Source: Gracilimonas sp017641085
GTDB lineage: Bacteria > Bacteroidota > Rhodothermia > Balneolales > Balneolaceae
Assembly: GCF_046115515.1 (NCBI RefSeq)
Contig: NZ_CP175953.1
DNA length: 64,000 nucleotides
Reading direction: 5' to 3' (one strand)
The position numbers and the translations under genes were made by a program. Below the pieces are notes generated by a model. That model saw nothing but the letters and a program-made list of their open reading frames with translations, was not told where the DNA came from and did not search any database. Numbering within the stretch: position 1 is the stretch's first letter; each line of letters starts with the position of its first letter. This document shows positions 10,001 to 18,647 of the stretch, piece after piece.

Positions 10001-10739
10001 TGATTTTGCCAACGGCGCCCAGGTGATTATTGATCAATTTGTTTCTTCAAGTGAAGCGAAGTGGGGACAGAAATCTGCACTGGTTATGAATCTCCCGCAC
10101 GGTTATGAAGGTCAGGGGCCCGAGCACTCCTCGGCCCGACTTGAACGATTCCTTCAGCTTTGTGCAGAAGATAACATGCAGGTTATGAACCTGACCACTC
10201 CGGCTCAGTATTACCATATGCTGCGTCGTCAGGCCCTTCAGGAGAATAAGCGTCCGGCTATTTTAATGACGCCGAAAAGCCTGTTGCGACACCCTATGGC
10301 CACTTCCAGCAGAGATGAACTGGCTGATGGCAAATTCCAGCCGTTTATTGTGGATAAAGACTTCACAGATCCTAAAGATTTGAAGCGCCTGGTTATCTGT
10401 TCCGGTAAGGTTTATTACGATCTTCTCAAGTACAGAAAAGAGAATGAGGTCGAAAATGTGGCTATTGCCCGGCTGGAGCAGTTCTACCCATTTGCTGACG
10501 ATGAGATCCAGGAGCAGCTTAAAGACTTCACCAATGTGAAAGACATTGTGTGGTGTCAGGAAGAACCCAAAAATATGGGAGCCTGGAATTTTGTTGCTCC
10601 GCGATTTATGGAGCTCCTGCAAGACGGACAGAAACTCAGCTATGCCGGCCGACAGGCATCTGCTTCGCCCGCGGCGGGACAGAAGAAGATTCACGAAGCC
10701 GAGCAGAATAAGCTGATCGAAGATGCCATGAAAGTTTAG
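7077..10739 (+). CDS. kgd: Multifunctional 2-oxoglutarate dehydrogenase E1 with fused E2 succinyltransferase domain
   Basis: This 1220-residue TCA-cycle enzyme converts 2-oxoglutarate to succinyl-CoA with thiamine diphosphate. Residues 1-40 are the 2-OGDH N-terminal helix (VFGPNSALVEELYDQY), followed by an Ala/Lys/Glu-rich linker. Residues about 115-345 are an E2 catalytic domain with TYDHRVIQGAESG (H307); the usual HxxxDG aspartate is Gln, as in actinobacterial Kgd/OdhA. Residues about 370-1220 are the E1 part (MAHRGRLNMLVNIMNKPYH, MHGDAAFAGQGVVAETLNM, IGYRKHGHNEGDEPAFTQP). There is no lipoyl domain, so a lipoylated partner such as a separate E2 would be needed for full dehydrogenase activity (inference). 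Translation must begin at TTG, because an in-frame stop lies just upstream. A strong terminator follows, so the gene is monocistronic. Confidence 0.95.
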   Translation: MKSLEAVFGPNSALVEELYDQYKNEPQSVPAHWKRYFDELEGKPVDATEPEELQPSESTTTVQANGADTAEAKEAPAKEQKKPQKDVAAPKNATLEKIKGVATKIVENMDESLEVPTATSLRVLPVKMMVEDRTIINRHLLKRNEPKASFTHFIAWAIIRALKEFPNLNSSYLYKDDNHYRVVPDSVNLGVAVDLESKDGSRNLVVPNIKGVDKMNFKEFLHAYAELINKARNGKLQIEDFQNTTISITNPGTIGTVSSVPRLMKTQGAIIATGAIDYPAEYRAMSKDVLNQLGVSKVMTVTSTYDHRVIQGAESGMFLKKMDDLLSGQEDFYEQIFADLDIPYEPLPYGQDTYSGPFGGGSPTLEHDSRVVGVWRLINMYRMRGHVLADLDPLEKEPGKNPELDLEYYGLSLWDLDREFYCGGLGGKERATLREIISLLRDTYCGNIGVEYMHLLDLEERKWLRESMESTGNNAQLEKNDKREILHKLNQAMAFEEFLHKKYIGHKRFSLEGADTLIPMIHFMLERAGEHGIEKMFMGMAHRGRLNMLVNIMNKPYHRVFAEFEGNIDPDSIQGSGDVKYHLGARGVHKAANGAEIDLQLMPNPSHLEAVNPVVEGAVRAMQDHHEKEDAEKHVVPVLMHGDAAFAGQGVVAETLNMSQLEGYKTGGTMHIIINNQIGFTTLPKDGRSTEYASDLAKMILAPIFHVNGDTPEAAVHAMKMALDYRQKFGKDVIIDLIGYRKHGHNEGDEPAFTQPGMYKEINDHAPVRDLYTEHLVKNGELTKEETQQIFDEFDQLLQEAFEDAKKAPNLEITENLIDRTETPQDKWKAYPDTTYPAEELKEIAVKLNTVPKDFDANPKLLKQLAKRAEIVDKNEKKIDWGFAELLCFGSLLKTGTTIRLTGQDVERGTFSHRHAVLHGTETNQKFTPLNNLSDDQAKFHVHNSLLSEFAALGFEFGYSAEKLDALVIWEAQFGDFANGAQVIIDQFVSSSEAKWGQKSALVMNLPHGYEGQGPEHSSARLERFLQLCAEDNMQVMNLTTPAQYYHMLRRQALQENKRPAILMTPKSLLRHPMATSSRDELADGKFQPFIVDKDFTDPKDLKRLVICSGKVYYDLLKYRKENEVENVAIARLEQFYPFADDEIQEQLKDFTNVKDIVWCQEEPKNMGAWNFVAPRFMELLQDGQKLSYAGRQASASPAAGQKKIHEAEQNKLIEDAMKV

Positions 10740-10761
10740 GCACGTTCTTCAAAATTATTTG

Positions 10762-10796
10762 AAAGCCCTGCCCATTAATTTGTGCAGGGCTTTTTT
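10762..10796 (+). terminator. Rho-independent terminator after kgd
   Basis: AAAGCCCTGC (10762-10771) pairs with GCAGGGCTTT (10784-10793), and a run of six T follows at 10791-10796. It lies 22 nt after the kgd stop. Confidence 0.88.
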
Positions 10797-10892
10797 ATTG
10801 CCGTACTCCTTCCGATGGTTTGTAAGTAGCCCCCATTTTTATTAAGGTCAGTATAGACCATTTATCGGGGCAATATTCACAAAACATATCTT

Positions 10893-13800
10893 ATGAGATC
10901 GATCGTATCATTTCTATTCATTCTGAGTCTGTCTTTATTTCTCAGTATTCCCACCTTTGCACAGGATTTCTCGTTCACAAAAACCAAAGCCAAGATCGGT
11001 GTTGCAGCAACATACACGGCGGAAGTAAAAGAGCAGAGAATTCTTCATTCCATAAGACAGGGAGAAACCTTAGAGCTTGAGTTTGATGGCCAACAGTACT
11101 TTCAAACCATTAAAAAGAGGAAGAAGCTTAATTTTGGTTATACAGGTGTATCCGGATATCCACTGAATGGGAAGAACAGCTACAGCCACCTAATGATTAA
11201 AGATGACAAGCTCTCCGGGATATTGCATTTTGAAGGTAAACCTTACCGGCTTCGTTATGAGAACGGAGCTTATCAGTTTTTTGAGATCAGTGAAGAAGTT
11301 CATGCATGCGGAGTTGATCAGATGACATCCGTCTCTGCCGCTATGGCAAAGACCACCTCCCCCGGTGGGAATTATGCCAACCCGGTTTATGATCTCGATC
11401 AATTCTCTGATACTACCACCGTTGATGTCCTGATTCTTTATACCTCTTCAGCAAAAGCCTGGGCATCCGGACCCAACAACAGTGTCACAAACGATATAGA
11501 TGAAATCTTTGCCCTGAATGAGAATTTTAAAGAAGACATTATAGAAAACTCGGCTCTGCCCCTTAAAATCCGCTATTTGGGATATGTAGAGATTGATGAT
11601 CCGACGGCTTCAAGCACTTCAGATGTGTTGTCGAACATGGCTGATAACACGTACGCCGGAAGCACCCACACCTCCGACACTGTTGATATACACAGCCTGA
11701 GAGACCAGTTTGGAGCCGACTTAGTCGCTCTGGTCGACTCAATTCAAGATACCGGCGGGCTGGGCTATGTTCCTGATGACATTGGTGGTTCTCCCGTTTA
11801 CAGTCATTCCGTAAATCGTGTTCAACAATTATCTTTTGGCTATACGTTGATGCATGAGATTGGTCATAATTTTGGAAATGGCCATGGCCGAACCCAAAGT
11901 TCGTCTGCAGCAGATAAATCTGGAGCTATGTTCCAGTTTTCAACCGGGCACTATTTTGAAGCCTCTGACGGAAATAATTACAATACCGTTATGCACTATG
12001 GGGATTCTAACTCCTCTGAAATTCCTTACTTTTCCAATCCAAGGGTTACGTATATAGACAGTGCTTCAGGAACCTATAATGGAGCCGGTGCACCTGCAGA
12101 TAATGCCCTTTCAATGACATTAACCAAAAACTGGATTGCCGACTACCGGGAAACCGTTATTGACCCTCCTTCGCTAACTCTAACCACCACTTCTATTGCT
12201 GATACCGTTTTCCCTTCCGGAGTATCAAAACGAGATATTATCATTGAGAATACCGGCAACTCCGACTTAGAAATTAAATTGGATGGAGAAATGGCCTACT
12301 CATCCAGCCTGAAAATGAGAAAGACAGAAAATATTAAGCAACCATTGGATATTTTTTATGGCTTTGAAGAGTCAGAAGGTTTTGATGCCGGCTCTTATTC
12401 GGCAGTTAATGATTGGGTGACTTATGACGATACAGAAACGTTCGAAATAACCACCTCACAAGCAGCATCTGGTTCACAGTCACTTAGAATACCTTCAGGT
12501 TCAAGCTCTCTGTATATATCCTCACCCTATTTCGCTAATACATCTCGCTATAGCACCTATAACATTTCAATGAAAATCTATTCTGCAGGAAGCTATCCCC
12601 GGGCTTTTTTAAGCTATTACTCACCCAATGAATACCGGGCGGCAGGCGTTTTTCTTGAACAAAATGACGGATATGTCGGCTTCTATGGCAATTATAGCGG
12701 AAGCCGTTATTACCGTTATTTTTTTAGTGATGTACAACTTACTAATGACTGGGCCGATGTTGGTATTGAAATTACTACCGAGAACAATGGTACGGTAAAT
12801 TACAGTTATGAAAGTATCGAAAGGACTACCACCAATGTAGGCTATAATATTCCTGCCAGGCTTGAGATATCTTTACCAAGCTCTTCCTCTTATGACATCT
12901 ATGTGGATGATATTCACATCACAGCTGAAGATTTATATGGACCGGCTCTAACCATCAGTGATGACCGCGTGACTATCCGCCCCGGAGAAAAAGACACGAT
13001 GACCGTCACCTTTTATGGCAATGAAAATGATGAAGGGAACTATGAAGGTACCATTTACCTGGAAACCAACGATCCCAATAATGATTCTTTGACCATTCCC
13101 ATAGACCTTCGCATCGATCCCAATAATCTATATTCAAATGATCAGTTTGCTATCGAGCTGACCGGAGAAGAAGGCTATCGCATGCTTTCTGCACCTACTG
13201 CCATTAACCTGAAGGATTTTCTTGAGCCGCTGCATACACAGGGAGCCACCAACGCAGATGTAACCACCGGCAGCCCCAATGTATGGACGTGGGATGAAAC
13301 CTTTGCAGGCTCCACGAACGAAGGCTGGACTCCCGTTGCGGATTTGGATACCACCATTCAGACCGGCGATGCTTTCCTAATGTATGTTTTTGATGAATCG
13401 GTGTATGGTGATTCTACCAGCAGAGGTTTCCCGAAGCTGCTTACTGTTGAGGGCTCATCCAGCTTAAGCACAACTACTTTAGGGACCGGCAGCATCAACC
13501 AAAATGCAGATGGATATACTCTTATAGGGAACCCGTTTCCCTCTACGGTAGATTGGGATGACATTCTGGCCAACACCGGAAGTAACAAGCTAAACAACCC
13601 GGTTTATGCTTATGACGTAAATTCTGGCAGTTGGAAAAGCTACAGCAGTGGAGTCGGCGATTTAACCAACGGCTTAATCAAACCCTTTCAGGCATTTTTT
13701 GTGCAATCAGCATCTACCGTTTCTAATGATGCGACTCTTGCTTTCAAGTCTGATGATATAACAACCGGCGGTGACTTCTACGGAAAATCAGAAAATCTCT

Positions 13801-14546
13801 CTTACGCCCGATTTGAGGTTACCGGCAACCAAACCGGTCTTACCAATAGCACATACCTATTATTTAAAGACGGGGCGCTCTCCGGTAAAGACCCTCTGGA
13901 CGCTGTTAAAATGAGTCCGCTTGCCGAAAATTATCTGTTACTCTCTACCATAGGTGAAAACGATCTTAACTTCGACATCAATGCTCTCCCTCAATTTGAG
14001 CAGGAACTCAGCATTCCGTTAAATATACAGTCTAATACTTCCGGAAATGTACAATTCTCTCTTACAGATACTGAAGGCTTATCAGGTGTAGATTTCATTC
14101 TAAGAAAGGGAGACTGGGAACAACACATTGAGCCGGGGAAACAAATAGAGCTGGATATCAGCTCAGAAAACAGCCCCCAAAAGAATGGATTCACTTTGCA
14201 AAACACGGGTAACGAGGATAACCGTTATGAATTGATTCTGAGTAAACAACAACTCGTTTCCATTGAAAATCCTGATGTCCCAACTAAATTCGAATTACTT
14301 CAAAATTATCCAAATCCGTTTAATCCATCCACCTCCATTCAGTTTGGACTACCTTCAGCCCGGGTAGTAACTGTATCCGTGTATAATATTCTTGGGCAGC
14401 AGGTTGCACTGTTGGTTAATGAACCGATGGAAGCCGGCTTTCATACCGTGAAATTTGAAGCTGATCAGCTCTCCAGTGGCGTCTATCTGTTCCGCCTGGA
14501 GGCCGGAGAATTTGTGCAAACCCGAAAAATGCTCTTAATGAAATAA
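10893..14546 (+). CDS. Secreted metzincin zinc metalloprotease with T9SS C-terminal sorting domain
   Basis: At 1217 residues, it begins with a signal peptide (cleavage near FAQ-DF). The catalytic domain holds the metzincin motif HEIGHNFGNGHG with zinc ligands H321, H325 and H331, glutamate E322 and the Met-turn VMHYG (M367), so it is a reprolysin-like (M12B-type) endopeptidase. Residues about 430-730 contain a repeated surface fold: a choice-of-anchor segment (SIADTVFPSGVSKRDIIIEN) flanking a carbohydrate-binding-like jelly roll. The last roughly 85 residues, from NYPNPFNPSTSIQFGLP to TRKMLLMK, are a type A Por/T9SS sorting domain, so the protein should cross the outer membrane and be attached or released there. 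Substrate is unknown. YdeI-like gene follows after 11 nt. Confidence 0.9.
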   Translation: MRSIVSFLFILSLSLFLSIPTFAQDFSFTKTKAKIGVAATYTAEVKEQRILHSIRQGETLELEFDGQQYFQTIKKRKKLNFGYTGVSGYPLNGKNSYSHLMIKDDKLSGILHFEGKPYRLRYENGAYQFFEISEEVHACGVDQMTSVSAAMAKTTSPGGNYANPVYDLDQFSDTTTVDVLILYTSSAKAWASGPNNSVTNDIDEIFALNENFKEDIIENSALPLKIRYLGYVEIDDPTASSTSDVLSNMADNTYAGSTHTSDTVDIHSLRDQFGADLVALVDSIQDTGGLGYVPDDIGGSPVYSHSVNRVQQLSFGYTLMHEIGHNFGNGHGRTQSSSAADKSGAMFQFSTGHYFEASDGNNYNTVMHYGDSNSSEIPYFSNPRVTYIDSASGTYNGAGAPADNALSMTLTKNWIADYRETVIDPPSLTLTTTSIADTVFPSGVSKRDIIIENTGNSDLEIKLDGEMAYSSSLKMRKTENIKQPLDIFYGFEESEGFDAGSYSAVNDWVTYDDTETFEITTSQAASGSQSLRIPSGSSSLYISSPYFANTSRYSTYNISMKIYSAGSYPRAFLSYYSPNEYRAAGVFLEQNDGYVGFYGNYSGSRYYRYFFSDVQLTNDWADVGIEITTENNGTVNYSYESIERTTTNVGYNIPARLEISLPSSSSYDIYVDDIHITAEDLYGPALTISDDRVTIRPGEKDTMTVTFYGNENDEGNYEGTIYLETNDPNNDSLTIPIDLRIDPNNLYSNDQFAIELTGEEGYRMLSAPTAINLKDFLEPLHTQGATNADVTTGSPNVWTWDETFAGSTNEGWTPVADLDTTIQTGDAFLMYVFDESVYGDSTSRGFPKLLTVEGSSSLSTTTLGTGSINQNADGYTLIGNPFPSTVDWDDILANTGSNKLNNPVYAYDVNSGSWKSYSSGVGDLTNGLIKPFQAFFVQSASTVSNDATLAFKSDDITTGGDFYGKSENLSYARFEVTGNQTGLTNSTYLLFKDGALSGKDPLDAVKMSPLAENYLLLSTIGENDLNFDINALPQFEQELSIPLNIQSNTSGNVQFSLTDTEGLSGVDFILRKGDWEQHIEPGKQIELDISSENSPQKNGFTLQNTGNEDNRYELILSKQQLVSIENPDVPTKFELLQNYPNPFNPSTSIQFGLPSARVVTVSVYNILGQQVALLVNEPMEAGFHTVKFEADQLSSGVYLFRLEAGEFVQTRKMLLMK

Positions 14547-14557
14547 GCTCAACTGCT

Positions 14558-15151
14558 ATGGCCAAAATCAAGTCTATTGAAGCATACATAGAAAAGCATG
14601 AACGCTGGGAAAAAAGTCTCAGGCACCTTCACAAATTAATATCGGAGACCGAACTGGATATGTCCATCAAATGGGGGCAGCCCGTGTATTCCCTGAAGGG
14701 AAAAAACGTTGTAGGAATCGGGGCTTTTAAGGAGCACTTCGGACTTTGGTTTTTCCATGGAGCTTTGCTGGACGACCCTGAGAGACATCTTCACAATGCC
14801 CAGGAAGGAAAAACGAAGGCTATGCGACAGCTCAGGTACCATGCTTTTGAAGAAATGGACGACAAAATTATTACTGAGTTTCTGCATCAGGCCATCGAGA
14901 ATCAGAAAGCCGGTAAAGAAGTTAAAATCGATACCAAGAGAAAACCCAAGATTCCTCCCCTGCTGGCAACGGCTTTTTCAAAAGATGAAGGTTTAAAAGC
15001 ACAATTCGGGAAGCTGACTCCGGGCAGGCAGCGGGAATATGCCCAATACATTTCCGAAGCCAAACAAGAAGCTACCAAACAACGCCGGCTGGATAAAATC
15101 ATCCCGATGATTAAACAGGGAATCGGGTTAAGTGATAAGTATCAGAAGTAG
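14558..15151 (+). CDS. YdeI/OmpD-associated family protein with DUF1801 domain
   Basis: This 197-residue cytosolic protein is recognisable as the YdeI family. Residues about 10-115 form the DUF1801 fold (MSIKWGQPVYSLKGKNVVGI, FGLWFFHGALLDDP), and the C-terminal 60 residues are the helical bacteriocin-protection/YdeI tail (FGKLTPGRQREYAQYISEAK, followed by QRRLDKIIPMI). The molecular function is not established. Bacillus and E. coli relatives are linked to peptide-stress resistance. It begins 11 nt after the T9SS protease and may be co-transcribed by read-through. There is no sign that the two act together. Confidence 0.8.
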   Translation: MAKIKSIEAYIEKHERWEKSLRHLHKLISETELDMSIKWGQPVYSLKGKNVVGIGAFKEHFGLWFFHGALLDDPERHLHNAQEGKTKAMRQLRYHAFEEMDDKIITEFLHQAIENQKAGKEVKIDTKRKPKIPPLLATAFSKDEGLKAQFGKLTPGRQREYAQYISEAKQEATKQRRLDKIIPMIKQGIGLSDKYQK

Positions 15152-15323
15152 TTAAATTTTTAACATATATCATAACCCTCTTTAAGTAATTTCTTCTTAT
15201 TCCCATAACTAGCCATATCCATTTGCAGTTGTAGTTTTTCCGGCTAAATTAATCTTAATGCTTTATATGCAATAGATTTACCCGATTGCTGTTCGAATTA
15301 ACCTAACAAATTGGTGATATATA

Positions 15324-15551
15324 ATGAAGAAATTAAAACTCTCACTCGTTGCGGTGCTATGTCTTATCCTGATATTGATAATCATACAAAATACGGTTTC
15401 TGTTGAGGCCCATTTTCTATGGTTTTCAACGGATATGTCGCTGGTGGTTCTCTTATTTTTAACTGGAGTTATTGGTTTGGTATCAGGCCTGATACTTGGA
15501 TTTCTTATTAAAGGTAAAGAGCCCCAAAAACCTTCCACAGACGCTGAATGA
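15324..15551 (+). CDS. LapA-domain (DUF1049) small inner-membrane protein
   Basis: A 75-residue protein with two hydrophobic helices (about 5-23 and 39-64) and a short polar tail (KGKEPQKPSTDAE). The Q-N-T-x-x-V-x-x-x-F-L-W-F pattern between the helices is typical of the LapA/DUF1049 family, whose E. coli member takes part in lipopolysaccharide assembly regulation with LapB. No lapB neighbour is present here. The start ATG follows TTGGTG by a few bases. The preceding 172 nt hold no recognisable gene. Confidence 0.75.
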   Translation: MKKLKLSLVAVLCLILILIIIQNTVSVEAHFLWFSTDMSLVVLLFLTGVIGLVSGLILGFLIKGKEPQKPSTDAE

Positions 15552-15574
15552 TTTACATCAAATGGGGAACTCTT

Positions 15575-15964
15575 TCAGAGTGAATACTTAAACTCGTAGA
15601 AATGCTTGCCGTCGGCAATGTTGATCGCCATCTTGCCTTTCAACCCTTCCAGTTCATCCGTGCCGGAATCTGGCACTACCTCTAAAATCAATTGTTGTTC
15701 TCCCTTATTCATGATTCCATAATGCTGCAACACAAAACTCCCATTCTTCCCGGATAAAGTACCGGTTACCTGCTCCATTGCTACATATCCGGCTGATCCT
15801 TTTACGGGCGTCATCGCACTCAACATTTCTCCTTTACTGGTGGCATTCAAATCCCCATAAAAAGTTTTGTCGATTGACATTCGGTTTAATGAAATCCCTT
15901 CTGCTCCTTCGGCATAAGCCTTGATCGGATTCAGTTTTACTTCAAATTCGCCGGATATCTTCAT
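15575..15964 (-). CDS. DUF3224 domain-containing protein
   Basis: This 129-residue single-domain protein matches the DUF3224 pattern: an N-terminal MKISGEFEVKL strand, SIDKTFYGDLNATSKGEMLS, AGYVAMEQVTGTLSGKNGSF, LQHYGIMNKGEQQLILEVVP and GTDELEGLKGKMAI. The family forms a small allene-oxide-cyclase-like beta barrel of unknown function. There is no signal peptide. Its ATG overlaps the stop of the upstream membrane protein by 4 bases (ATGA), so the two are translated from one message. Confidence 0.85.
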   Translation of the reverse strand: MKISGEFEVKLNPIKAYAEGAEGISLNRMSIDKTFYGDLNATSKGEMLSAMTPVKGSAGYVAMEQVTGTLSGKNGSFVLQHYGIMNKGEQQLILEVVPDSGTDELEGLKGKMAINIADGKHFYEFKYSL

Positions 15965-16386
15965 GAATCTTTGTTTTGGAATTTAGCAGCTAACACAGCC
16001 CCCAGGTAAGCCATCGGTAGATAAGCACCCCCAATATCCACAATATTAAACCAAAGCGGTGACGGCAACATAGACACATTGGCAATTCCTCCTACCAAAA
16101 AGAAAGCACCTACACCCAGCGCCCATTTCTTTTGGGATGATGTCGCAATGAACGCCGTTAATAACGCCCCTACCATAGTGCCAAGAGCATGAGCCAGAAA
16201 TGGCATTAAAAAGTTGATGGGCTTGAAAAGATGCATGGATTCCTGTAACCCTTCCATAGTGGTAACATCTGTACCAGCCGGTGGTGGAATGATGAAACCA
16301 CTGACCATAATAATTCCCATGTTTACAAATCCCCCGACCACAAGTCCTGTGATAAGAGCGAGTATATTTCTGACTATTGGTTTCAT
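15961..16386 (-). CDS. Four-helix integral membrane protein of unknown function
   Basis: A 141-residue hydrophobic protein with about four membrane segments (7-33, 55-82, 88-105 and 112-136). The loop IIPPPAGTDVTTMEGLQESM lies between helices 1 and 2. The pattern is shared by small uncharacterised Bacteroidota membrane proteins; I do not recognise a function. It is coupled to the DUF3224 gene by a 4-base overlap, so the pair probably forms a bicistron. No terminator is seen after the pair, which converges on the LapA-like gene. Confidence 0.7.
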   Translation of the reverse strand: MKPIVRNILALITGLVVGGFVNMGIIMVSGFIIPPPAGTDVTTMEGLQESMHLFKPINFLMPFLAHALGTMVGALLTAFIATSSQKKWALGVGAFFLVGGIANVSMLPSPLWFNIVDIGGAYLPMAYLGAVLAAKFQNKDS

Positions 16387-16442
16387 ATTGGTTTCTTTAA
16401 TTAGCTGGAAGACAGAGGATTATACTGAAACCGGAAAGCAAT

Positions 16443-16477
16443 AAAAAACCCCGCACAACTAAATGCGCAGGGTTTCT
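16443..16477 (-). terminator. Terminator of the groES-groEL operon
   Basis: On the minus strand, AACCCTGCGCA pairs imperfectly with TGCGGGGTT across a short loop and is followed by six T (16443-16448). It lies about 85 nt after the groEL stop, beyond two further palindromes. Confidence 0.7.
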
Positions 16478-16492
16478 TAAGTTTCTTGTTAT

Positions 16493-16536
16493 GACGCTCA
16501 GCGTCGTAACATTCACTCCAACGCAGAGCGTTGGAG
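16493..16536. repeat. Paired palindromes downstream of groEL
   Basis: Palindrome 1 is GACGCT-C-AGCGTC (16493-16505). A 10-nt spacer (GTAACATTCA) follows. Palindrome 2 is CTCCAACGC-AGA-GCGTTGGAG (16516-16536), a perfect 9-bp stem. The architecture resembles REP/BIME-type interspersed elements. The element at 24386-24428 has the same layout and the same 10-nt spacing. Confidence 0.6.
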
Positions 16537-16561
16537 CGAGGAAGTTAGGTTAGGAAATGAT

Positions 16562-18232
16562 TTACATCATTCCGCCCATGCCTCCCATTCCCGGCATTCC
16601 GCCGCCCATGCCACCTGGCATGCCGCCTCCGCCGTTGTCATCGTCGTCGCCTTTAGAAGGCTTCTCAGAGATCACAGCTTCGGTGGTCAGCATCAATCCT
16701 GATACAGAAGCAGCGTTTTGCAGAGCTGTTCTGGTTACTTTGGTAGGATCGATTACACCAGACTTGATGAGGTCTTCGTACACTTCAGTACGAGCGTTGT
16801 ATCCATAAGCACCTTTGCCATCCAGTACTTTCTGTACTACAATAGCGCCTTCAACACCGGCATTGTTTGCAATGGTGCGAAGTGGAGATTCAATAGCTCT
16901 TCGGATGATTTGGATACCAACATTTTCGTCAGCATTTGCGCCTTTGAGCTTGTCAAGGGCGGATGCAGAGCGGAGCAGTGCAACACCACCGCCGGGTACA
17001 ATACCTTCTTCAACCGCAGCACGGGTTGCATGTAAAGCATCTTCTACCCGGGCTTTCTTCTCTTTCATTTCAACTTCAGAAGCAGCACCGATATAAAGAA
17101 CAGCAACACCGCCGGCTAATTTAGCCAAACGCTCTTGCAGCTTCTCGCGGTCGTAATCAGAAGTAGTGTTCTCAATCTGAGACTTAATCTGATTTACGCG
17201 TGCCTGAATATCTTTTTCTTCACCGTTTCCATCAACAATAGTTGTTGAATCTTTGTCGATAGTTACGCGAGATGCGCGGCCTAGGAAATCAAGAGTAGCA
17301 TTTTCAAGCTTGTATCCGCGTTCTTCAGAAATCACGGTTCCGCCTGTAAGAATGCCAATGTCTTCCAACATTGCTTTTCTGCGGTCGCCAAATCCTGGAG
17401 CCTTAACTGCTGCAATCTTCAGAGAACCACGCAGCTTATTAACTACCAATGTAGCTAATGCTTCGCCTTCAATATCTTCAGCAATAATCAGAAGCGGGTT
17501 ACCACCCTGAACTACTTTCTCAAGAATTGGAAGCAGGTCTTTCATCGCTGAAATCTTCTTATCGAAGATCAGGATGTACGGATCTTCCATCTCGGTAACC
17601 ATCTTTTCAGAATCGGTTACGAAGTATGGAGAAAGGTATCCGCGGTCAAACTGCATACCTTCTACCGTTTCGAGGTATGTTTCAGTTCCTTTGGCTTCTT
17701 CAACAGTGATTACACCGTCTTTGCCAACTTTTTCCATTGCATCAGCAATCAGGTTACCGATGGTTTCATCGTTGTTTGCTGAAATGGTACCGATCTGAGC
17801 GATCTCTTTGCGATCGTCAATGTCGCGGCTCATTGATTTCAATTCATCAATGATAGCATTTACAGCCTTCTCGATTCCGGACTTGAGATCCATTGGGTTT
17901 GCACCCGCCGTTACATTTTTCAGGCCTTCGCTTAGGATAGCCTGGGCCAAAACAGTAGCTGTAGTTGTTCCGTCACCTGCATTATCGCTGGTTTTGGAAG
18001 CAACTTCTTTTACCATCTGAGCGCCCATGTTTTGAATCTTGTCGGACAGCTCAATTTCTTTAGCAACAGTAACACCATCTTTGGTTACGGTTGGAGCTCC
18101 GAATGATTTCTCAATAACAACATTGCGTCCACGAGGGCCAAGCGTAACTTTAACGGCATTGGCAAGCTTGTCAACGCCTTTCTTTAGTGCGTCGCGAGCT
18201 TCTATATCGTAGTGAACTAACTTAGCAGACAT
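16562..18232 (-). CDS. groL: Chaperonin GroEL (Hsp60)
   Basis: This 556-residue ATP-dependent folding chaperonin works as a double heptamer capped by GroES. The conserved N terminus contains ALKKGVDKLANAVKVTLGPR, and the ATP site DNAGDGTTTATVLAQAIL is intact. The C-terminal motif GVIDPTKVTR is followed by the flexible tail of Gly-Met repeats (PGGMGGGMPGMGGMGGMM). It is the second gene of the groES-groEL pair, 48 nt after groES, and has no terminator between them. An array of two palindromes and a terminator follow. Confidence 0.98.
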   Translation of the reverse strand: MSAKLVHYDIEARDALKKGVDKLANAVKVTLGPRGRNVVIEKSFGAPTVTKDGVTVAKEIELSDKIQNMGAQMVKEVASKTSDNAGDGTTTATVLAQAILSEGLKNVTAGANPMDLKSGIEKAVNAIIDELKSMSRDIDDRKEIAQIGTISANNDETIGNLIADAMEKVGKDGVITVEEAKGTETYLETVEGMQFDRGYLSPYFVTDSEKMVTEMEDPYILIFDKKISAMKDLLPILEKVVQGGNPLLIIAEDIEGEALATLVVNKLRGSLKIAAVKAPGFGDRRKAMLEDIGILTGGTVISEERGYKLENATLDFLGRASRVTIDKDSTTIVDGNGEEKDIQARVNQIKSQIENTTSDYDREKLQERLAKLAGGVAVLYIGAASEVEMKEKKARVEDALHATRAAVEEGIVPGGGVALLRSASALDKLKGANADENVGIQIIRRAIESPLRTIANNAGVEGAIVVQKVLDGKGAYGYNARTEVYEDLIKSGVIDPTKVTRTALQNAASVSGLMLTTEAVISEKPSKGDDDDNGGGGMPGGMGGGMPGMGGMGGMM

Positions 18233-18280
18233 AATTATCTATAATTTTAAGTTTATGATTTAATTTTTTCAAAAGGTGGG

Positions 18281-18568
18281 TTACGAAACAATTCCCATAA
18301 TGTCAGATTCGCGCATAATCAGGTACTCTTCTCCTTCAAGAGTTACTTCTGTACCTGCGTACTTCCCGTAGAGAACTTTGTCTCCTTCCTTAACGCTCAT
18401 TTCAATTTTATTGCCGTTTTCCACTTTACCGGCACCTACCGCTATCACAGTACCTTGTTGCGGTTTTTCTTTAGCCGTATCTGGAATGATAATCCCGGAG
18501 CTGGTTTTCTCTTCCGCAGGTTCTGCCTGTACCAACACGCGGTCGCCTAAAGGTTGAATCTTAGCCAT
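18281..18568 (-). CDS. groS: Co-chaperonin GroES (Hsp10)
   Basis: At 95 residues this is a full-length GroES. It has the N-terminal PLGDRVLVQ, the mobile loop EEKTSSGIIIPDTAKEKPQQ that docks on GroEL, and the C-terminal GEEYLIMRESDIMGIV. AGGAG stands 7 nt before the ATG, a clear ribosome binding site. No CIRCE element (TTAGCACTC-N9-GAGTGCTAA) is present upstream. Instead a near-consensus sigma-54 promoter lies at 18648-18664, giving a predicted leader of about 70 nt that contains the small palindrome GGGCT-G-AGCCC (18614-18624). Confidence 0.97.
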   Translation of the reverse strand: MAKIQPLGDRVLVQAEPAEEKTSSGIIIPDTAKEKPQQGTVIAVGAGKVENGNKIEMSVKEGDKVLYGKYAGTEVTLEGEEYLIMRESDIMGIVS

Positions 18569-18647
18569 TTTTATGACTCCTGTTAGTTTTAGTTTATGGT
18601 TTAAATTTTTTGAGGGCTGAGCCCATTCGTTGTTTCGCTACGGGATA

